From NCBI GenBank assembly GCA_949825025.1, contig OX463778.1, positions 34,860,616 to 34,924,615 of the forward strand: DNA of 64,000 bases, written 5' to 3'. A model generated the notes under the pieces. It was not told the origin of the DNA. It ran no database searches and saw nothing but the letters and a program-made list of their open reading frames with translations. Made by a program: the position numbers and the translations under genes. This document shows, piece after piece, positions 1 to 12,224 of this stretch. Origin of the DNA: Siphlonurus alternatus (Eukaryota; Arthropoda; Insecta; Ephemeroptera; Siphlonuridae). Positions within the stretch are counted from its first letter, which is position 1. Every line of letters begins with the position of its first letter.

Positions 1-666
1 AAGAAAATGTGATGGGATTGTGACCCTCCAATGCATTTCTTATCGTAACTGATAAGGTTGAAAATCCCTTATGCATGAAGAAGGTGCAGTGTTTCAAATA
101 CAATTTTATGAAATGTTATCTTCAACAGCATGTATTTTTTTAATTTAAAATCCTTGTGAATTAATTTTCTTTTTGTTTTGCAGCTTAATTTCAAATAAAA
201 TCTTGTAATACTCTACATAATTTTATTATTTAACTTTTGTAACCATGCAACGGTGTAATACGTTAATTTATGTATTAAATTATGTATGTATGTTTCAACA
301 ACCATTTTAAAATTTTATAACTGGTTTAGATACAAAGTTGAAAAATAATTTCCTTTTTAAACATTTTTTTGTTATATATATATACTTAATTTTCATCAAA
401 AATATATGATACAGTATTACCTATAGCATTATAAGGTAGTACGCACTAGACATGCAGTAAATTAATTATGTTTTTCTGTGTGTGTAACAGAAGATTGTTT
501 GCTGGTTGGACTGCTAGGCACTATAGGATGGACTCAACTTCATCTAGAATTGTTTTGTCTGTTACATTCAACACGAGAGGCTGCAAATTCAATGAGCTCG
601 CGCACTGTTAAATGTTTTCGCTTCTCATACTACTACTGCTGCTTGTTTGAGTAGATACTGTGTGAG

Positions 667-669
<3 letters not shown>
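1..669. other. AT-rich intergenic DNA
   Basis: No gene or element seen in 1-480. The stretch 480-669 is somewhat GC-richer and leads into the (AG)n tract. Confidence 0.7.
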
Positions 670-751
<82 letters not shown>

Positions 752-815
752 CTACTTCAACAAGGGAGAATTTCTCATAATATTCCTCATATAGTTTGTT
801 AGCCCTCCCTGTTTA

Positions 816-873
<58 letters not shown>
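670..873. repeat. (AG)n and (CT)n facing pair
   Basis: (AG)n at 670-747 and (CT)n at 816-873, separated by about 68 bp, with small interruptions in the second. Together they form a long potential hairpin. Confidence 0.95.
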
Positions 874-876
<3 letters not shown>

Positions 877-1866
877 ACTCAAAATATTACGCATGAGAAA
901 CACAGAACAAAATCTAATTGAACCCACTCTACTACTCAGTCAGTTTACTCAGTAAAAATGTCTAATTAGCCCTCAAGTGGTTAAAAGATAACCATTTTTA
1001 TCATACAAATGCATAAACTTACTATTAACCAAGCCTTCCAGCTTGCCTGCCTGCTGCATGCCTTGGTTTCCACTTTACGAACTTAATTGCGGCTGTTATC
1101 GTTGGTTCAATCGCCATAATGACTCTTAATATCGCTTTGCTGCTTGCTTCTCTCTCTTACCAGTAAAACACTCATATTATATTCTGATGTGGTACTTAAC
1201 TACTGAGAAATATTGTGGGTCATAATATAGAAAATTCATAACAAGAGATTAATTTTTCTAATTAAGCATTTTAAGTGATGCTTTCACACTATAATTAAAG
1301 TTTATTAAATTTTATCTTCTTAATATATTTAATTATTATCATTCTAATTATATAATATTTATTTAATATCTCAAGCAAATTTAAAACAAAATAAAATGTA
1401 TGAATTAATTAATAAATGAAACACAGGTTCAATAAATAAAAAACAAAATTTGTTTTAAATTTTGCCATAATTCTTTAATTAAGAATGCAATATAAACAGC
1501 AAAATATCTAATATATATGTAGAGCTAAATTACAGGATGGAAATTAAAATGTACATCTATATTATTTTTTCAAACTATGTATAGCAGACGCAAGAAGAAC
1601 TTTTTAATAATTGTAATCATGTATGCATTTGTTTTACGTAACAAATATAATTGAATGGAAATTGTTTAATTTTTACTGTTAAGTTAATCATCTATCTGCA
1701 GTAATTAATCAGTCACGTATATTATTGTGAGTTTATTTTTACTTATTAATTTGTTCTGATAATTAAAAAAAAAATTAACTTGTCAAGAGTATTGTTTCTT
1801 TTCTTGTTCAACAAATTGGTGCGTCTGAAAGATGAAAATTATCAATGCAAGTACCATCGCTAAGGA

Positions 1867-1870
<4 letters not shown>
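874..1870. other. AT-rich intergenic DNA with one small island
   Basis: A GC-richer patch at about 1030-1165 contains GCGGCTGTTATCGTTGG (GATA-like word TTATCG). The rest is AT-rich with nothing recognisable. Confidence 0.65.

Positions 1871-1929
<59 letters not shown>
1871..1929. repeat. (TA)n microsatellite
   Basis: About 29 TA units immediately left of the inverted-array element. Confidence 0.97.
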
Positions 1930-1933
<4 letters not shown>

Positions 1934-2239
1934 GTGTTCCACAATTCGTGTCCCAAATGTAACTCGTAAAATGGAATTGCAAAAGTGCTCGTAGAAACTT
2001 CAAATTTCGTACAGTGCTAGTCGAGGGTCCCTTGTTTTGTGTTCTGGCAGTGAAAATTTTTTCCCACCCTTATTTCACCCCTACTGGGGGGTGCGTTCCC
2101 GTTCTTTATCAAAACCTTATGGGCTTACAATGTTAATGAAAATCAAATAAAAAAAGTTTCGAATTTCAGTCTGAAAATTTCCAACTAGGGGTTTTCGAGT
2201 ATGAGAAAAACAGTGGTGACCTTATATTTTTTCTGCCAT

Positions 2240-3840
2240 TGACCCTTCACCCCTCGCAGGGGTCAATATTGACCCCTAGAATGACTTTTTTTTTAATTCT
2301 CCGAATTTGTTGAAATTGATATGATTTTATGGGTTATCGACGATGACAAAACCCATGAAAACACTTGCGAGTTGATAAAATTGACCCTTGACCCTCGCAG
2401 GGGTCAGTAGTGACCCCTAGAATGACTTTTTTAAAATTCTCCGTTTTCATTGAAATTGATATGCTTCTATGGGTTGTCGAGGATGACAAACCCCATGAAA
2501 ATACCTGCGAATTGATAAAATTAATCCTTGACCCTCGTAGGGGTCAGTAGTGCCCCTAGAATGACCTTTTTATAATTCTCCGAATTTGTTGAAATTGATA
2601 TGCCTCTATGGGTTGTCGAGGTTGACAAAACCCATGAAAATACTTTCGAATTGATAAAATTGACCCTTGACCCTCGTAGGGGTCAGTGGTGACCTTTGAC
2701 AGGATATTTTAAAATTCTCCGAATTTGTTGAAATTGATATACCTCTATGGGTTGTCGAGGTTGACAGACACCCATGAAAATATCTGCGAATTGATAAAAT
2801 TGACCCTTGACCCTCGTAGGGGTCAGTGGTGACCCTTGGCAGGATCTTTTTTAAAATTCTCCGAATTTGTTGAAATTGATATGCCTCTATGGGTTGTCGA
2901 GGTTGACAAAACCCATGAAAATACTTTCGAATTGATAAAATTGACCCTTGACCCTAGTAGGGGTCAGTGGTGACCCTTGATAGGATCTTTTTAAAATTCT
3001 CCGAATGAGTTGACATTGATATGCCTCTATGGGTTGTCGAGGTTGACAAAACCCATGAAAATACCTGGAAATTGATAAAATTGACCCTTGACCCTCGTAG
3101 GGGTCAGTGGTGACCCTTGGAAGGATATTTTTTAAAATTCTCCGAATTTTTTGAAATTGATATGCCTCTATGGGTTGTCGAGGTTGACAAAACCATGAAA
3201 ATACTTTCGAATTGATAAAATTGACCCTTGACCCTCGTAGGGGTCAGTGGTGACCCTTGATAGGATCTTTTTAAAATTCTCCAAATTTGTTGAAATTGAT
3301 ATGCCACTATGGGTTTTCAAGGATGACAAAACCCATAAAAATACTTGCGAATAATAAAATTTACCCTTGACCGCTTGTCAGGGTCAGTGGTGTCCCCTAT
3401 AATGACCTTTTTAAAATTTTCCGATTTAGTTGAAATTGATATACTTCTATGGGTTATCAAGGATGAGAAAACTAATGAAAACACTTGCGAGTAAATTAAA
3501 ATAATTATTGATCGATCTTGCAGGGGTCACTGCATGGTGAGCCTTGAAATTAATTTTTCCACATTCTCTCCATTTCATTGAATTTGATATGCATCTATCG
3601 GTTATTGAGAATGGAAAAACCCATGAAAACATTTGCAAATTCATCAAAATTATTGTTGACCTCGCAGGGGCCACTGGTGACACTTGAAATTAATTTTTCC
3701 GAATTTTCTCAATTTCATCGAATTTGATATGCCTTTATGGGTTGTTGAGGCAGATAAAATTAATGAAGATGTTTTCAAGTTGGTTTACATAATTCATTAA
3801 TTCATCCGCAAGGGTCACTGGTGGCCTCTAGATTTTGAAT
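2240..3840 (+). repeat. Tandem array, about 12 units of ~140 bp
   Basis: The GGGGTCA landmark recurs near 2259, 2399, 2538, 2678, 2818, 2958, 3098, 3238 and then in degraded form near 3378, 3523, 3665 and 3810. Six units contain the exact word TGACCCTTGACCC (2382, 2661, 2801, 2942, 3082, 3222). The first eight units are the most alike. Confidence 0.88.
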
Positions 3841-4046
3841 AAATTTTGAATTATTGTTTTATTAATATCATTATTAAAAAAATTTAAGTGGGCCAGTCAC
3901 AATTGGAGAATACTGACTCAGCCACTGTTACATATGGGGTTCGATTAATTTTGTGCTAAATTTTCAGTGGTATACGACTTCAGTTGGAAAGTTGAAATAT
4001 GGCACACAGAAAGCCAAGGGTTGTAAGTTTCAAAAATATTTTTGTT

Positions 4047-4088
<42 letters not shown>

Positions 4089-4239
4089 CTCTCAACTGTT
4101 TGACGGGTGCATGGATTCATGATTTGCATTTCTTCCTTGTGGGATTTCCATGTTAAATTAAGTTGATCTGATAGATTTTGTTACCGATCCCCACCAAACC
4201 ACCAAAATTCGTATTTAAAGGTTTCAGAGTATGCGAGGT

Positions 4240-4755
4240 CAACAATAAATTTGATGAACATGCAAATATTTTCATGGGTTTTTCCATTCTTAATAACCGG
4301 TAGATGCATATCATATTCAATGAAATTGAGATAATGTGACAAAATTAATTTCAAGGCTCACCATGCAGTGACCCCTGCTAGGTCAATAATTATTTTAATT
4401 TACTCGCAAGTGTTTTCATTAGCTTTCTCGTCCTCGATAACCCATAGAGGTATATCAATTTCAACAAATTCGGAGAATTTGAAAAATATCCTGTCAAGGG
4501 TCACCACTGACCCCTACGAGGGCAAGGGTCAATTTTATCAATTCGTAAGTATTTTCATGGGTTTTGTCAACCTCGACAACCCATACAGGCATATCAATTT
4601 CAACAAATTCGGAGAATTTTAAAAAGGTCATTCTAGGGGCACTACTGACCCCTACGAGGGTCAAGGATCAATTTTATCTATTCGCAGGTATTTTCATGGG
4701 GTTTGTCATCGTCGACAACCCATAGAGGCATATCAATTTCAATGAAAACGGAGAA
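4240..4755 (-). repeat. Inverted continuation of the ~140-bp array
   Basis: Reverse-complement units with ATATCAATTTCAACAAATTC, CATGGGTTTTGTC and ACTGACCCCTACGAGGG. Three to four units are visible before the gap. The unit next to the gap (GTCGACAACCCATAGAGGCA) resembles the outer units of the plus array, as mirror symmetry predicts. Confidence 0.85.
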
Positions 4756-4955
4756 NNNNNNNNNNNNNNNNNNNNNNNNNNNNNNNNNNNNNNNNNNNNN
4801 NNNNNNNNNNNNNNNNNNNNNNNNNNNNNNNNNNNNNNNNNNNNNNNNNNNNNNNNNNNNNNNNNNNNNNNNNNNNNNNNNNNNNNNNNNNNNNNNNNNN
4901 NNNNNNNNNNNNNNNNNNNNNNNNNNNNNNNNNNNNNNNNNNNNNNNNNNNNNNN
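4756..4955. other. Assembly gap (200 N)
   Basis: Exactly 200 N, a typical fixed-length placeholder, so the true size is unknown. It lies between the inverted array and a (TA)n tract. Predicted open frames that cross it have no meaning. Confidence 0.98.

Positions 4956-5020
<65 letters not shown>
4956..5020. repeat. (TA)n microsatellite beside the gap
   Basis: About 32 TA units. Together with the gap it probably marks the collapsed right boundary of the inverted-array element. Confidence 0.97.
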
Positions 5021-5023
<3 letters not shown>

Positions 5024-5089
5024 AACAATTTAAAATATAAAAAAATTACATTCAGTATTATATTGCAAATAGCTGAAAAGACAAGTGGC

Positions 5090-5094
<5 letters not shown>

Positions 5095-5171
<77 letters not shown>

Positions 5172-5203
5172 TTTGGCTTACTGATGGACTGGGGGGGGGG
5201 GGG
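5095..5203. repeat. (AG)n tract followed by G13
   Basis: About 37 AG units (5095-5169) and a run of 13 G (5191-5203), at the edge of the GC-rich island that follows. Open frames of RERE or SLSL type are artefacts. Confidence 0.97.
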
Positions 5204-5480
5204 ATCACATCTCCTCAAGCAGCAAACTGGGTTCTCCTTCAGCAGCCTCCTTTGTGGCGATGACCTGGCAGGAGGAAGGGCATTCTCTTGCTCACTCGGC
5301 AAAATAAACAGCGGCGGCAGCATCACAACAACAAGAGCGGGACGTGAGTGCCTGTTTGCCGTCCGGACGCGAGCAATCACCGCCCGACCCTTGACCCCGG
5401 GGCCAAGCACGCCATATCGCAGCTCATCAGCCGGCAAGGCAGCTCACTGTCTTTCTCGCACTCACACTGCAAACAAAATC
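5170..5480. promoter_or_regulatory. GC/CpG-rich island after the (AG)n tract
   Basis: The densest CpG cluster in the left half, with CAGCGGCGGCAG, GTCCGGACGCGAG and a CTTGACCCCGGGGCCAAG near-palindrome. Open frames cross it on both strands, as expected for low-stop GC-rich DNA, and none looks like a known protein. A promoter, distal enhancer or first exon is possible. Confidence 0.35.
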
Positions 5481-6849
5481 GCAATCTTCTCTCTCTTTTC
5501 CTAACATGATACAACACGTAATATTGAGAAAGAAAAAAATTGTCATCTTATTCCTAGCATGTACAAAATATGATTATCCATAAAAAAAATGCTATATAAA
5601 GCAAGTGTACTATATTTATATATTTATTGCTCTTATATACTTGTGTATTCTGAAACTATCTTTAGCAATTTTTTAAACAATCCCTAATATTATTGGAAAT
5701 ATTGCTACTTTATTGAATTAAGGCAAATTTACATGAGCTGCAATCAGTGGCGACGTAATGCTACAAAGGCACATTTCTGTACAAATAATTTCATTAAGTT
5801 TTCATTGAAAGAAGCTCTTCGTGTTTTGTACGATACTTCTTATGAAATAATTGTTTATTCCTTCAAAAGTTATAAATAATATTACATAATATAGTTTTAA
5901 TTTTAAATGACTTTGCCATTGAATTTTTTTTTCCTATTTACTTTATTTATCAAGCAAATTGCGACTACAGTCACTCGACTCTGATAAATATTCTCCATGT
6001 AACTACACCTTAACACGTTTTAATATTAAATAAATCTATACTTTTCATTACATTCTTTTTTTTATATTATAGCTGTAACGTAATATTACGATGCTTTTAT
6101 TAAATATTAAGGCTTAAAATATAAAAAAAAACGACAAACGGATTTGGTTTCATTGTATTACAATCAATATAGTGAGTGATATTGAAAAAAAAAATAACCT
6201 ATTTATATACACTTTGTGATAAAGCTTTTAGTTCGTTAAAAAAAAAAAGCAACATGTAAAAAATATACTAATTTAATATAAAATCTATGGGTCATGCATA
6301 TAATATATACTCATATGAAAAAAAAAATATATGCAAGTTATATGTTTACATGAAAATACTCAGAATGTTTTATTTTCATAGCTATAACAAGATGTGCCTT
6401 TTTATTAATTAATACATAAAAAATCTATTCACTAAAGTGTAGAGTATTTTTAAATTTCATATTATAATCATATATATTAAGCCAAGAGGTAGCGGCACCA
6501 TCGGGAGCAGTGTGAATTATTTTACAGTATATTATTCTGAACTGCAAATAAGTAGACTTGGATACCTTGTGTGGACTTTAATTGTGTCATTTATGTAATT
6601 CTCATGGACCAGGAAAAGATTCTATTATTTTTTATACACGTACCTTTCAATTAATTATCATGGAATCCATGATAAGAAAATATTTATAATATTTAATTAT
6701 CCAAGTAAGGTAACACAAGTTAATATGCGCGTCAATGTACAAGCTCGTATTAAATTAGGTGGAATAATGAGGTACGCCTTCTTCTTGTAGATAACGTTAA
6801 AGCCATGCAGTAGCTTTATATAGATCGGTGGGTTATTTCAATTAATAGC

Positions 6850-7060
6850 TAGAACCTGCCACCTATAGTTGCACGTGCTCAAGCGATGGTGGCGCCTCTG
6901 TGGGGTGTTCCTCTCACCCTACTGCTTCATCACGCACCAGCCCTCGGTGATTTGGGGGTAGGGGGAGGTGGAACTCGCACAATCGTTACATGGAGGAGGG
7001 GAGTATCCCTAGGGATATACCAGAACATGAGGGATGTGAAGCTAGAGCTAATTTGTACCT
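6850..7060. promoter_or_regulatory. GC-richer island with CTCF-like word
   Basis: Contains GCACGTGC (E-box), GATGGTGGCGCCTCTGTGGG (CTCF-like, 6885-6904) and a G-rich GGGGGTAGGGGGAGG stretch. Regulatory role is inferred from composition and words. Confidence 0.3.
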
Positions 7061-7909
7061 ACGAATTCTCTCTGTTCTATTCTTTTATTTATTTTATTTT
7101 TTCAAGCGCCATTTGCTCAAATTTTCTTACTTATCAATCAATTTTTAGTCTCTCTTCACACCTTGTTAAATTTTTCTCCTCCTTACTTTCTTACTGTTTA
7201 CCCTACCCCCAAGTTTGAACTATGTTCTGCTCGGATGGATGGTACTTATTATACAACAAGCAAATGCCGCAATATAATCGCAATCAATCCCACAGATGGA
7301 CTTTATTTCACTAACAATTACTAACTTATATAGTAATAAAAATAACGCATGCCACACGTGACTCATGAGACACAAAGTTTTAATAATGTGAAATTTGTCC
7401 ACTTTCTTCTAAACGATAGCATCATGATATAATGCTATAGTACGCAGGATTTGTGTATTTGTTGGCTTAGTAAAATATATAAAAATATGTTAAAATTAAA
7501 TAAGTTTTATATATCGTGTCCTCTCCTCTATATTTTAATTCATATATATTTTTCAATTTTTTTAAACGTTAGATATTTGTAACAACATGAGTATTTTATT
7601 TTAAAAACAGTAATGTAATTTCCAGGTATAATATGAAATTTGTAAGACATTCGGGGCATTCACAAAAAAAAATAATAATAAAAAAAAAATAAAAAAAAAA
7701 TAGAAAATGATAGTCTTAGATTTTAGAACTGTAATTCTATACTAAAATAACAATACTAAAATGATTTACCCTAATTTATTTGTGAATAGATTCTATGATT
7801 TATTATATGTTTGTAATATTAATTACAAAGTTTTACTTTTTTTGATAATGTTAACTTTATCAATTAACCTCCACTTGGTCATACATGTCTTTATTAGTGT
7901 GGATACTTA

Positions 7910-8160
7910 TGTGGTAATAAGAAGCAGCTTTTGAGAAGCCGCCTGAAATTGTTCTCAGCTCTTAAACCATTCACCGCGAACACCACACAACAGCCTCTTA
8001 ACTAGGACCACTATCGCATAACTTGTTGTTGGACGCCGGATAATTAATGAGGTTCTGCACTATGCTTGTGTAAACTAGCGGCTTCTGCTGGTCTAACAGA
8101 TCTGCCCGCCCACTCCAACGAGCTCTCTTATCGAGACCAGCACAGCTCCAATGACGTCAT
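7910..8160. promoter_or_regulatory. GC-richer island ending in TGACGTCA
   Basis: Moderate GC over 250 bp with CTTATCGAGACC (GATA-like) and TGACGTCA at 8152-8159. No open frame of interest. Confidence 0.3.
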
Positions 8161-8749
8161 AGTTTTAGTTTTGTAAGGAAATTGCTTGCATTGAAATGTC
8201 AGGATGTTGCTTTGCTAATGTTTGGAATAGTTACTTAATTTACATAATTCAATGGTAATTCAAGTGTTGAATTAAAATAGAGTTGCATATTTTCAAGAAA
8301 ATATCTATACAATACGTTGAGCATATTTTGTTATCAAAATATAATTTAGAATAAAATTTGAACCGGGATCTGAAAGTAATACGTATTAATGGATCGTGTA
8401 TATTAAAAAAAAAAATATTTTTAGCATATACATGCGCGCTTATTGCTTTTTTATTACTTTGTTAATGTAAGAAGTATTGAGCTATTAACACAAATTAAAT
8501 TTAACAAATTATTTCACAATACAACACTATAATAAATAATAATATAAAATAATTAAAAACAATGACAGTTTAAATTAAAACATTTACGACACTTGAGAGA
8601 CAATTTTTGTAAACTTTATCATTTTATTAGTTAAAAATATGTCAAAAAAATTTCTCATTTAGAGACAAAAAATAATAAAAGAGAATACTACGGAAAGAGA
8701 TTCAGTAAAGAATAAAAATCAAGTGACACAAGCACATTTGTCTTAGCTG

Positions 8750-9020
8750 TCTTCTGGTAAATAGAACAGAAAGAATAAAAAGCGGGCGACACCATCAGGA
8801 GTAGCAGACGAGACTACGAGCTCCCCTTATCTCGATAAGCCAATCTCTTTATTCGCCCCACGTTTTTGCCTCGACTTCTCATTTACTGGGCCTCCCTCCT
8901 TTCCCGTCACACCCCTAACTAACAGCGTCAATACGTCACATTTGATGGTCAAACTCACCCCTGACCTACAGCTGATATGTCAAGTTAAGGGCAAACAAAA
9001 TCTAGCCACAACTTTGTAAC
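8750..9020. promoter_or_regulatory. GC-richer island with an inverted GATA pair
   Basis: CTTATCTCGATAAG near 8826 is two GATA words facing each other, followed by C-rich tracts and CAGCTGATATG (E-box). A candidate enhancer by word content only. Confidence 0.3.
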
Positions 9021-9639
9021 ATGGCATGTCATTATTCATATTCATGAGCTACTTATACTATAGAATATTTACCTAACCATACATCACTTACTAAATTTTA
9101 AAGTGTGAGTAAATTTCAATTTATTATTAGCTAATTAATTAAGTAATAATTTACCTTCATATTATAACTTAATTAGATATAAATACTATTAAAAGATGGA
9201 GATTGAAATCTATAATTTTAAGTAATAACAATGCATTATGTTAAATAGAACTTTAATTAAGGCTATTTTTATACAAAAATAAAATATAATATTACCACAG
9301 GTGAGTAAAATTGTTATCCAACATGTTCTCTTTAAATTCTAGTCATGTTTTGTGAATATACGCTGCAATATAAAATTTTATCGTTGATTTTAAATTGATG
9401 TCCTCAAACATATATTTCAGTATGGTTTATATTATTTTTGACAATTTTACATAAGTTATTCATAATTCATGCCTTTCGTTTTCTATTTTTAGAAAAAGGT
9501 GGGAGGAAAAAGGCAACAACATGTACGCAATATGAAAGGTAATGACACAATAGACATAAAATTTTCTTCTTGCTCATACAAAAACACAAGGGTAAAGTAA
9601 ATCGAAGTCTGAGAACGTAAGTTGGATTTTTATTTGATT

Positions 9640-9760
9640 TCAGGCTGGGAGGAGGGTCGGTGTTTGTCTCTGGGTGGCACGACGCGTCTACCACCGCTCG
9701 CGTGCCCGTCCGAAGTTACCCCTCCCTTCGTCCTGCGAGCGCGGGTGAATAACCAACTTT
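9640..9760. promoter_or_regulatory. Short CpG-rich island
   Basis: Contains ACGACGCGTCTACCACCGCT and CGTGCCCGTCCGAAG in otherwise AT-rich DNA. Open on the plus strand for 99 codons, but the frame continues into AT-rich sequence without a recognisable domain. Confidence 0.25.
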
Positions 9761-11219
9761 TTTTATATATATATAATTTACAGTACCGTCTTATCACCAA
9801 ACTGCTTGTAATAGACTGCGGTATATTGCTCCAGCTGTGTCAAATTTATATCATTTTCTATATATTTGTGAACATTAATGTTCGAGAAATGGAAACCTCT
9901 TATTCTACTTCATGGATTTAAATGTAATGTACTGAAAATAGTAGAAGTAACAGCCCTTCAAGTAATTTGGGTGGGAAAACAGGTGCAGAATAAAACCTCA
10001 AAAGTTATAGTTATTTTGAAATAATTTATAATTTTGTTCTTTACAAATTTGTTGTTACATATTTATTTATAAATCCAAACTTATATATGCGTTCTCATAC
10101 GTAATCATTTTTTTCCAGAAATCAGGCATCCTACATTTAGTCTCAAGTATAATTTGTTACTATTATTTGGTGTCTTATTTAAAAAAAAAATACATTTTTT
10201 ACAATATATTGTTTTTGTTATCATATTGTTGGCATAATCGTGACACCTGATGACTATATAGGGCTAGGTTCCTTAAAAATAGCATTTCTTTGTTTGAAGA
10301 CACCTTTAATAAAGAAATTCAACTGTCATTACTGAGCAATAATTTGAAAGAGCATCATGAAATATTCTGGTGTCACACTAGAGGGCTCCAGTCCACTCTC
10401 CGGTCCTTTGAAGTGGCCGATATTGCCATCAGCTGATTCAGCACAGCCTCATTGCAGGGAAGATGTTTGTTTTGGCAGCAAATCAAAGAAGAACTGCCAA
10501 TACACAGAGAAGCTTCTATTGATTTGATTTGCATTGCAAATACAAAGACTTTTTGTTTTATTTTTTTTATTAGAAATAAATATTAAATAAATAGTATAGA
10601 TCAAAAGATTGGAATCTAATAATAGAATTCCTCTGCATGACATCAAGTTTTAAAATTGTTTCTTTTAAAAAATATAACAATGCTTTAATGAAGTTACAAT
10701 TCTTTGATTTTTTTAAAATCATTTTTACTATTTCTTGGAAGTACAAATAAAAAATGTGAAAAATACTAAATAACTATTATTATTTATTATTTTTATTAGT
10801 CTTTATGTCAGCTACTTAGCTAAGACGTTTATGTCTATTCCTTAATCAAAACTACTGTGTGTTATTTTCATCTAGATCGTAAAAGCATTTGAATAATATG
10901 ATATATGGATCCACAAGCTGCATTGATAAAATACCTGTACCTGTAGCATTGCACCTATAAAAATAATAAAAAATAAAAATATAAAAAAATACTTGATAAT
11001 ATTAAATTTTGTACAAAATGTAACGCATGAAACTATTTTTTCAACAATTAATTAGAGAAACACACACGTTATATTCCAGAATAGTTAATAATTTAAATTA
11101 AAATAATGTTTTCATATCAACCTCTTTAAACCACTATTAATTTCTAATATAACAACCCTTAAAACATTCATTATTTTATAAAGTTTACATAAAATTGCAT
11201 TCATTAAGACAGGTCATAG

Positions 11220-11540
11220 TGTAGTTTTAATAACAAATCCTCTCATCACATAGCTCTAGTGAGGTCAACAGTGGGTGGTACTTGCCTCCACATTGCAAAC
11301 TGTTGCCCGTCTGACTTAAAGGTATATATAGTAAGGGGAGAACCAAAACTCATTTCCCCAACGTAATTTCTCTGAACCCATCCATCACTGGGGCAAATCA
11401 GGGGTAACCCTTCCTTACCTGCTTTCTAGCAGCAACCCCTAAACCGACCACGCAAGCCTATATATACTCCTCCCCTATGTGATTGCATGCTCTTGACATC
11501 GTGTAGTTAACTACTGGCCACGTCACAAACTTGGAATGAA
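11220..11540. promoter_or_regulatory. GC-richer island with TATATATA words on both sides
   Basis: A 300-bp island bracketed by GGTATATATAGTAAGGGGAG (about 11321) and CCTATATATACTCCTCCCCT (about 11457), which are near reverse complements. That gives the island a loose inverted symmetry. A promoter is possible; no initiator or transcript can be shown. Confidence 0.3.
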
Positions 11541-11958
11541 ATTTAAGGAAATTATACTTCATAAATCTTTACAGAATACATGATTATTATTATATAACTT
11601 CTTCTATTATATATATTGTTGAGATGATATAATTTTATGTGGAAATTTAATGTACAATTTTAAACTTTGTTTATGAGTTTAACTATTCCTAAGTAAGGTT
11701 AAATTATACTAGATAATTTGAATATTCAAGTTTATGATTATGTATAAAAGTACAATGGAGTTTCGATTTTATGTTAAAATTTTCAAAAGTAATGTACGAC
11801 AATATAAAACTCACTTTCTAACTCAAGAATAGTACGTTTCAATTATTAAAAAAACACTAGAAATTTAATGTAATAAATCAATGATTAATTATTATTTTTA
11901 TTAATTTTACTTCAATATATAGTGAATTTTCTTAAATTTTTCCAGTTTTGACCTCATA

Positions 11959-12224
11959 TTTTTTTATTGTAGAAATAGATAAAGGGTGCAAAGTTATGCT
12001 ACCCTGATTTTTTTTTTTTTTTTTTTTTTTTTAGAGCCCAGGAACTATTTTTAAAAAAATATTGAAAGTTCTTTTTAAGAAAAAGGTAGGACTTGCCGCC
12101 TCATGACGTCACAAAAAGGACTTTCAATCATTTTTTAAAAATACTTCCCGGGCTCTAAAAAATCTGAAAAAAATCAGAGTAGCATAACTTTGCACGCTCT
12201 ATCCATTTCTGCAATAAAAAAAAA
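11959..12224. mobile_element. Fold-back MITE (family B-like), older copy
   Basis: Ends read TTTTTATTGTAGAAATAGAT on the left and the complement of ATTGCAGAAATGGATAGAGC on the right, then GTGCAAAGTTATGCTAC in both arms. The inner core with TATTTTTAAAAAA and ATTGAAAGT matches the element at 25830. A single TGACGTCA lies at 12104, and a run of about 25 T (12008-12032) interrupts the left arm. The outermost segment present in the 25830 copy was not found here. Confidence 0.75.

Larger units (their letters stand above)
1930..4755. mobile_element. Inverted tandem-array element with ~140-bp units, truncated by gap
   Basis: It starts next to a (TA)n run with ACAGAGTGTTCCACAATTCG. About twelve units of roughly 140 bp run from about 2240 to 3840, each with GGGGTCAGTGGTGACC, AATTCTCCGAATTTGTTG, ATGGGTTGTCGAGG and AAACCCATGAAAATAC. 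A core of about 400 bp with an A33 run (4052-4084) follows. The units then return in reverse orientation from about 4240 until the gap at 4756. Units near the core are the most diverged. On the far side of the gap is another (TA)n. This suggests a large fold-back element inserted in a TA run, its right end lost in the gap. Class unknown. Short open frames inside are repeat artefacts. Confidence 0.75.
5481..11958. other. AT-rich desert with several GC-richer islands
   Basis: Mostly AT-rich DNA with no supportable gene. GC-richer islands lie at about 6480-6510, 6850-7060, 7910-8160, 8750-9020, 9640-9760, 10370-10460 and 11220-11540. Short open frames at 6886, 9622 and 10449 have no recognisable content. 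Confidence 0.6.

Noticed and set aside
2240..3840. CRISPR array
   Set aside because: The period is about 140 bp with no short repeat/unique spacer pattern, and the genome is eukaryotic.
5030..5504. Open frames of 135-186 codons near 5.0-5.5 kb
   Set aside because: They are made of (AG)n, (TA)n and gap N translated as RERE, SLSL, YIYI and X. The remaining part is GC-rich island without a recognisable domain.
5748..5770. CAGTGGCGACGTAATG as a hAT-type terminus
   Set aside because: No partner end and no 8-bp duplication found nearby.
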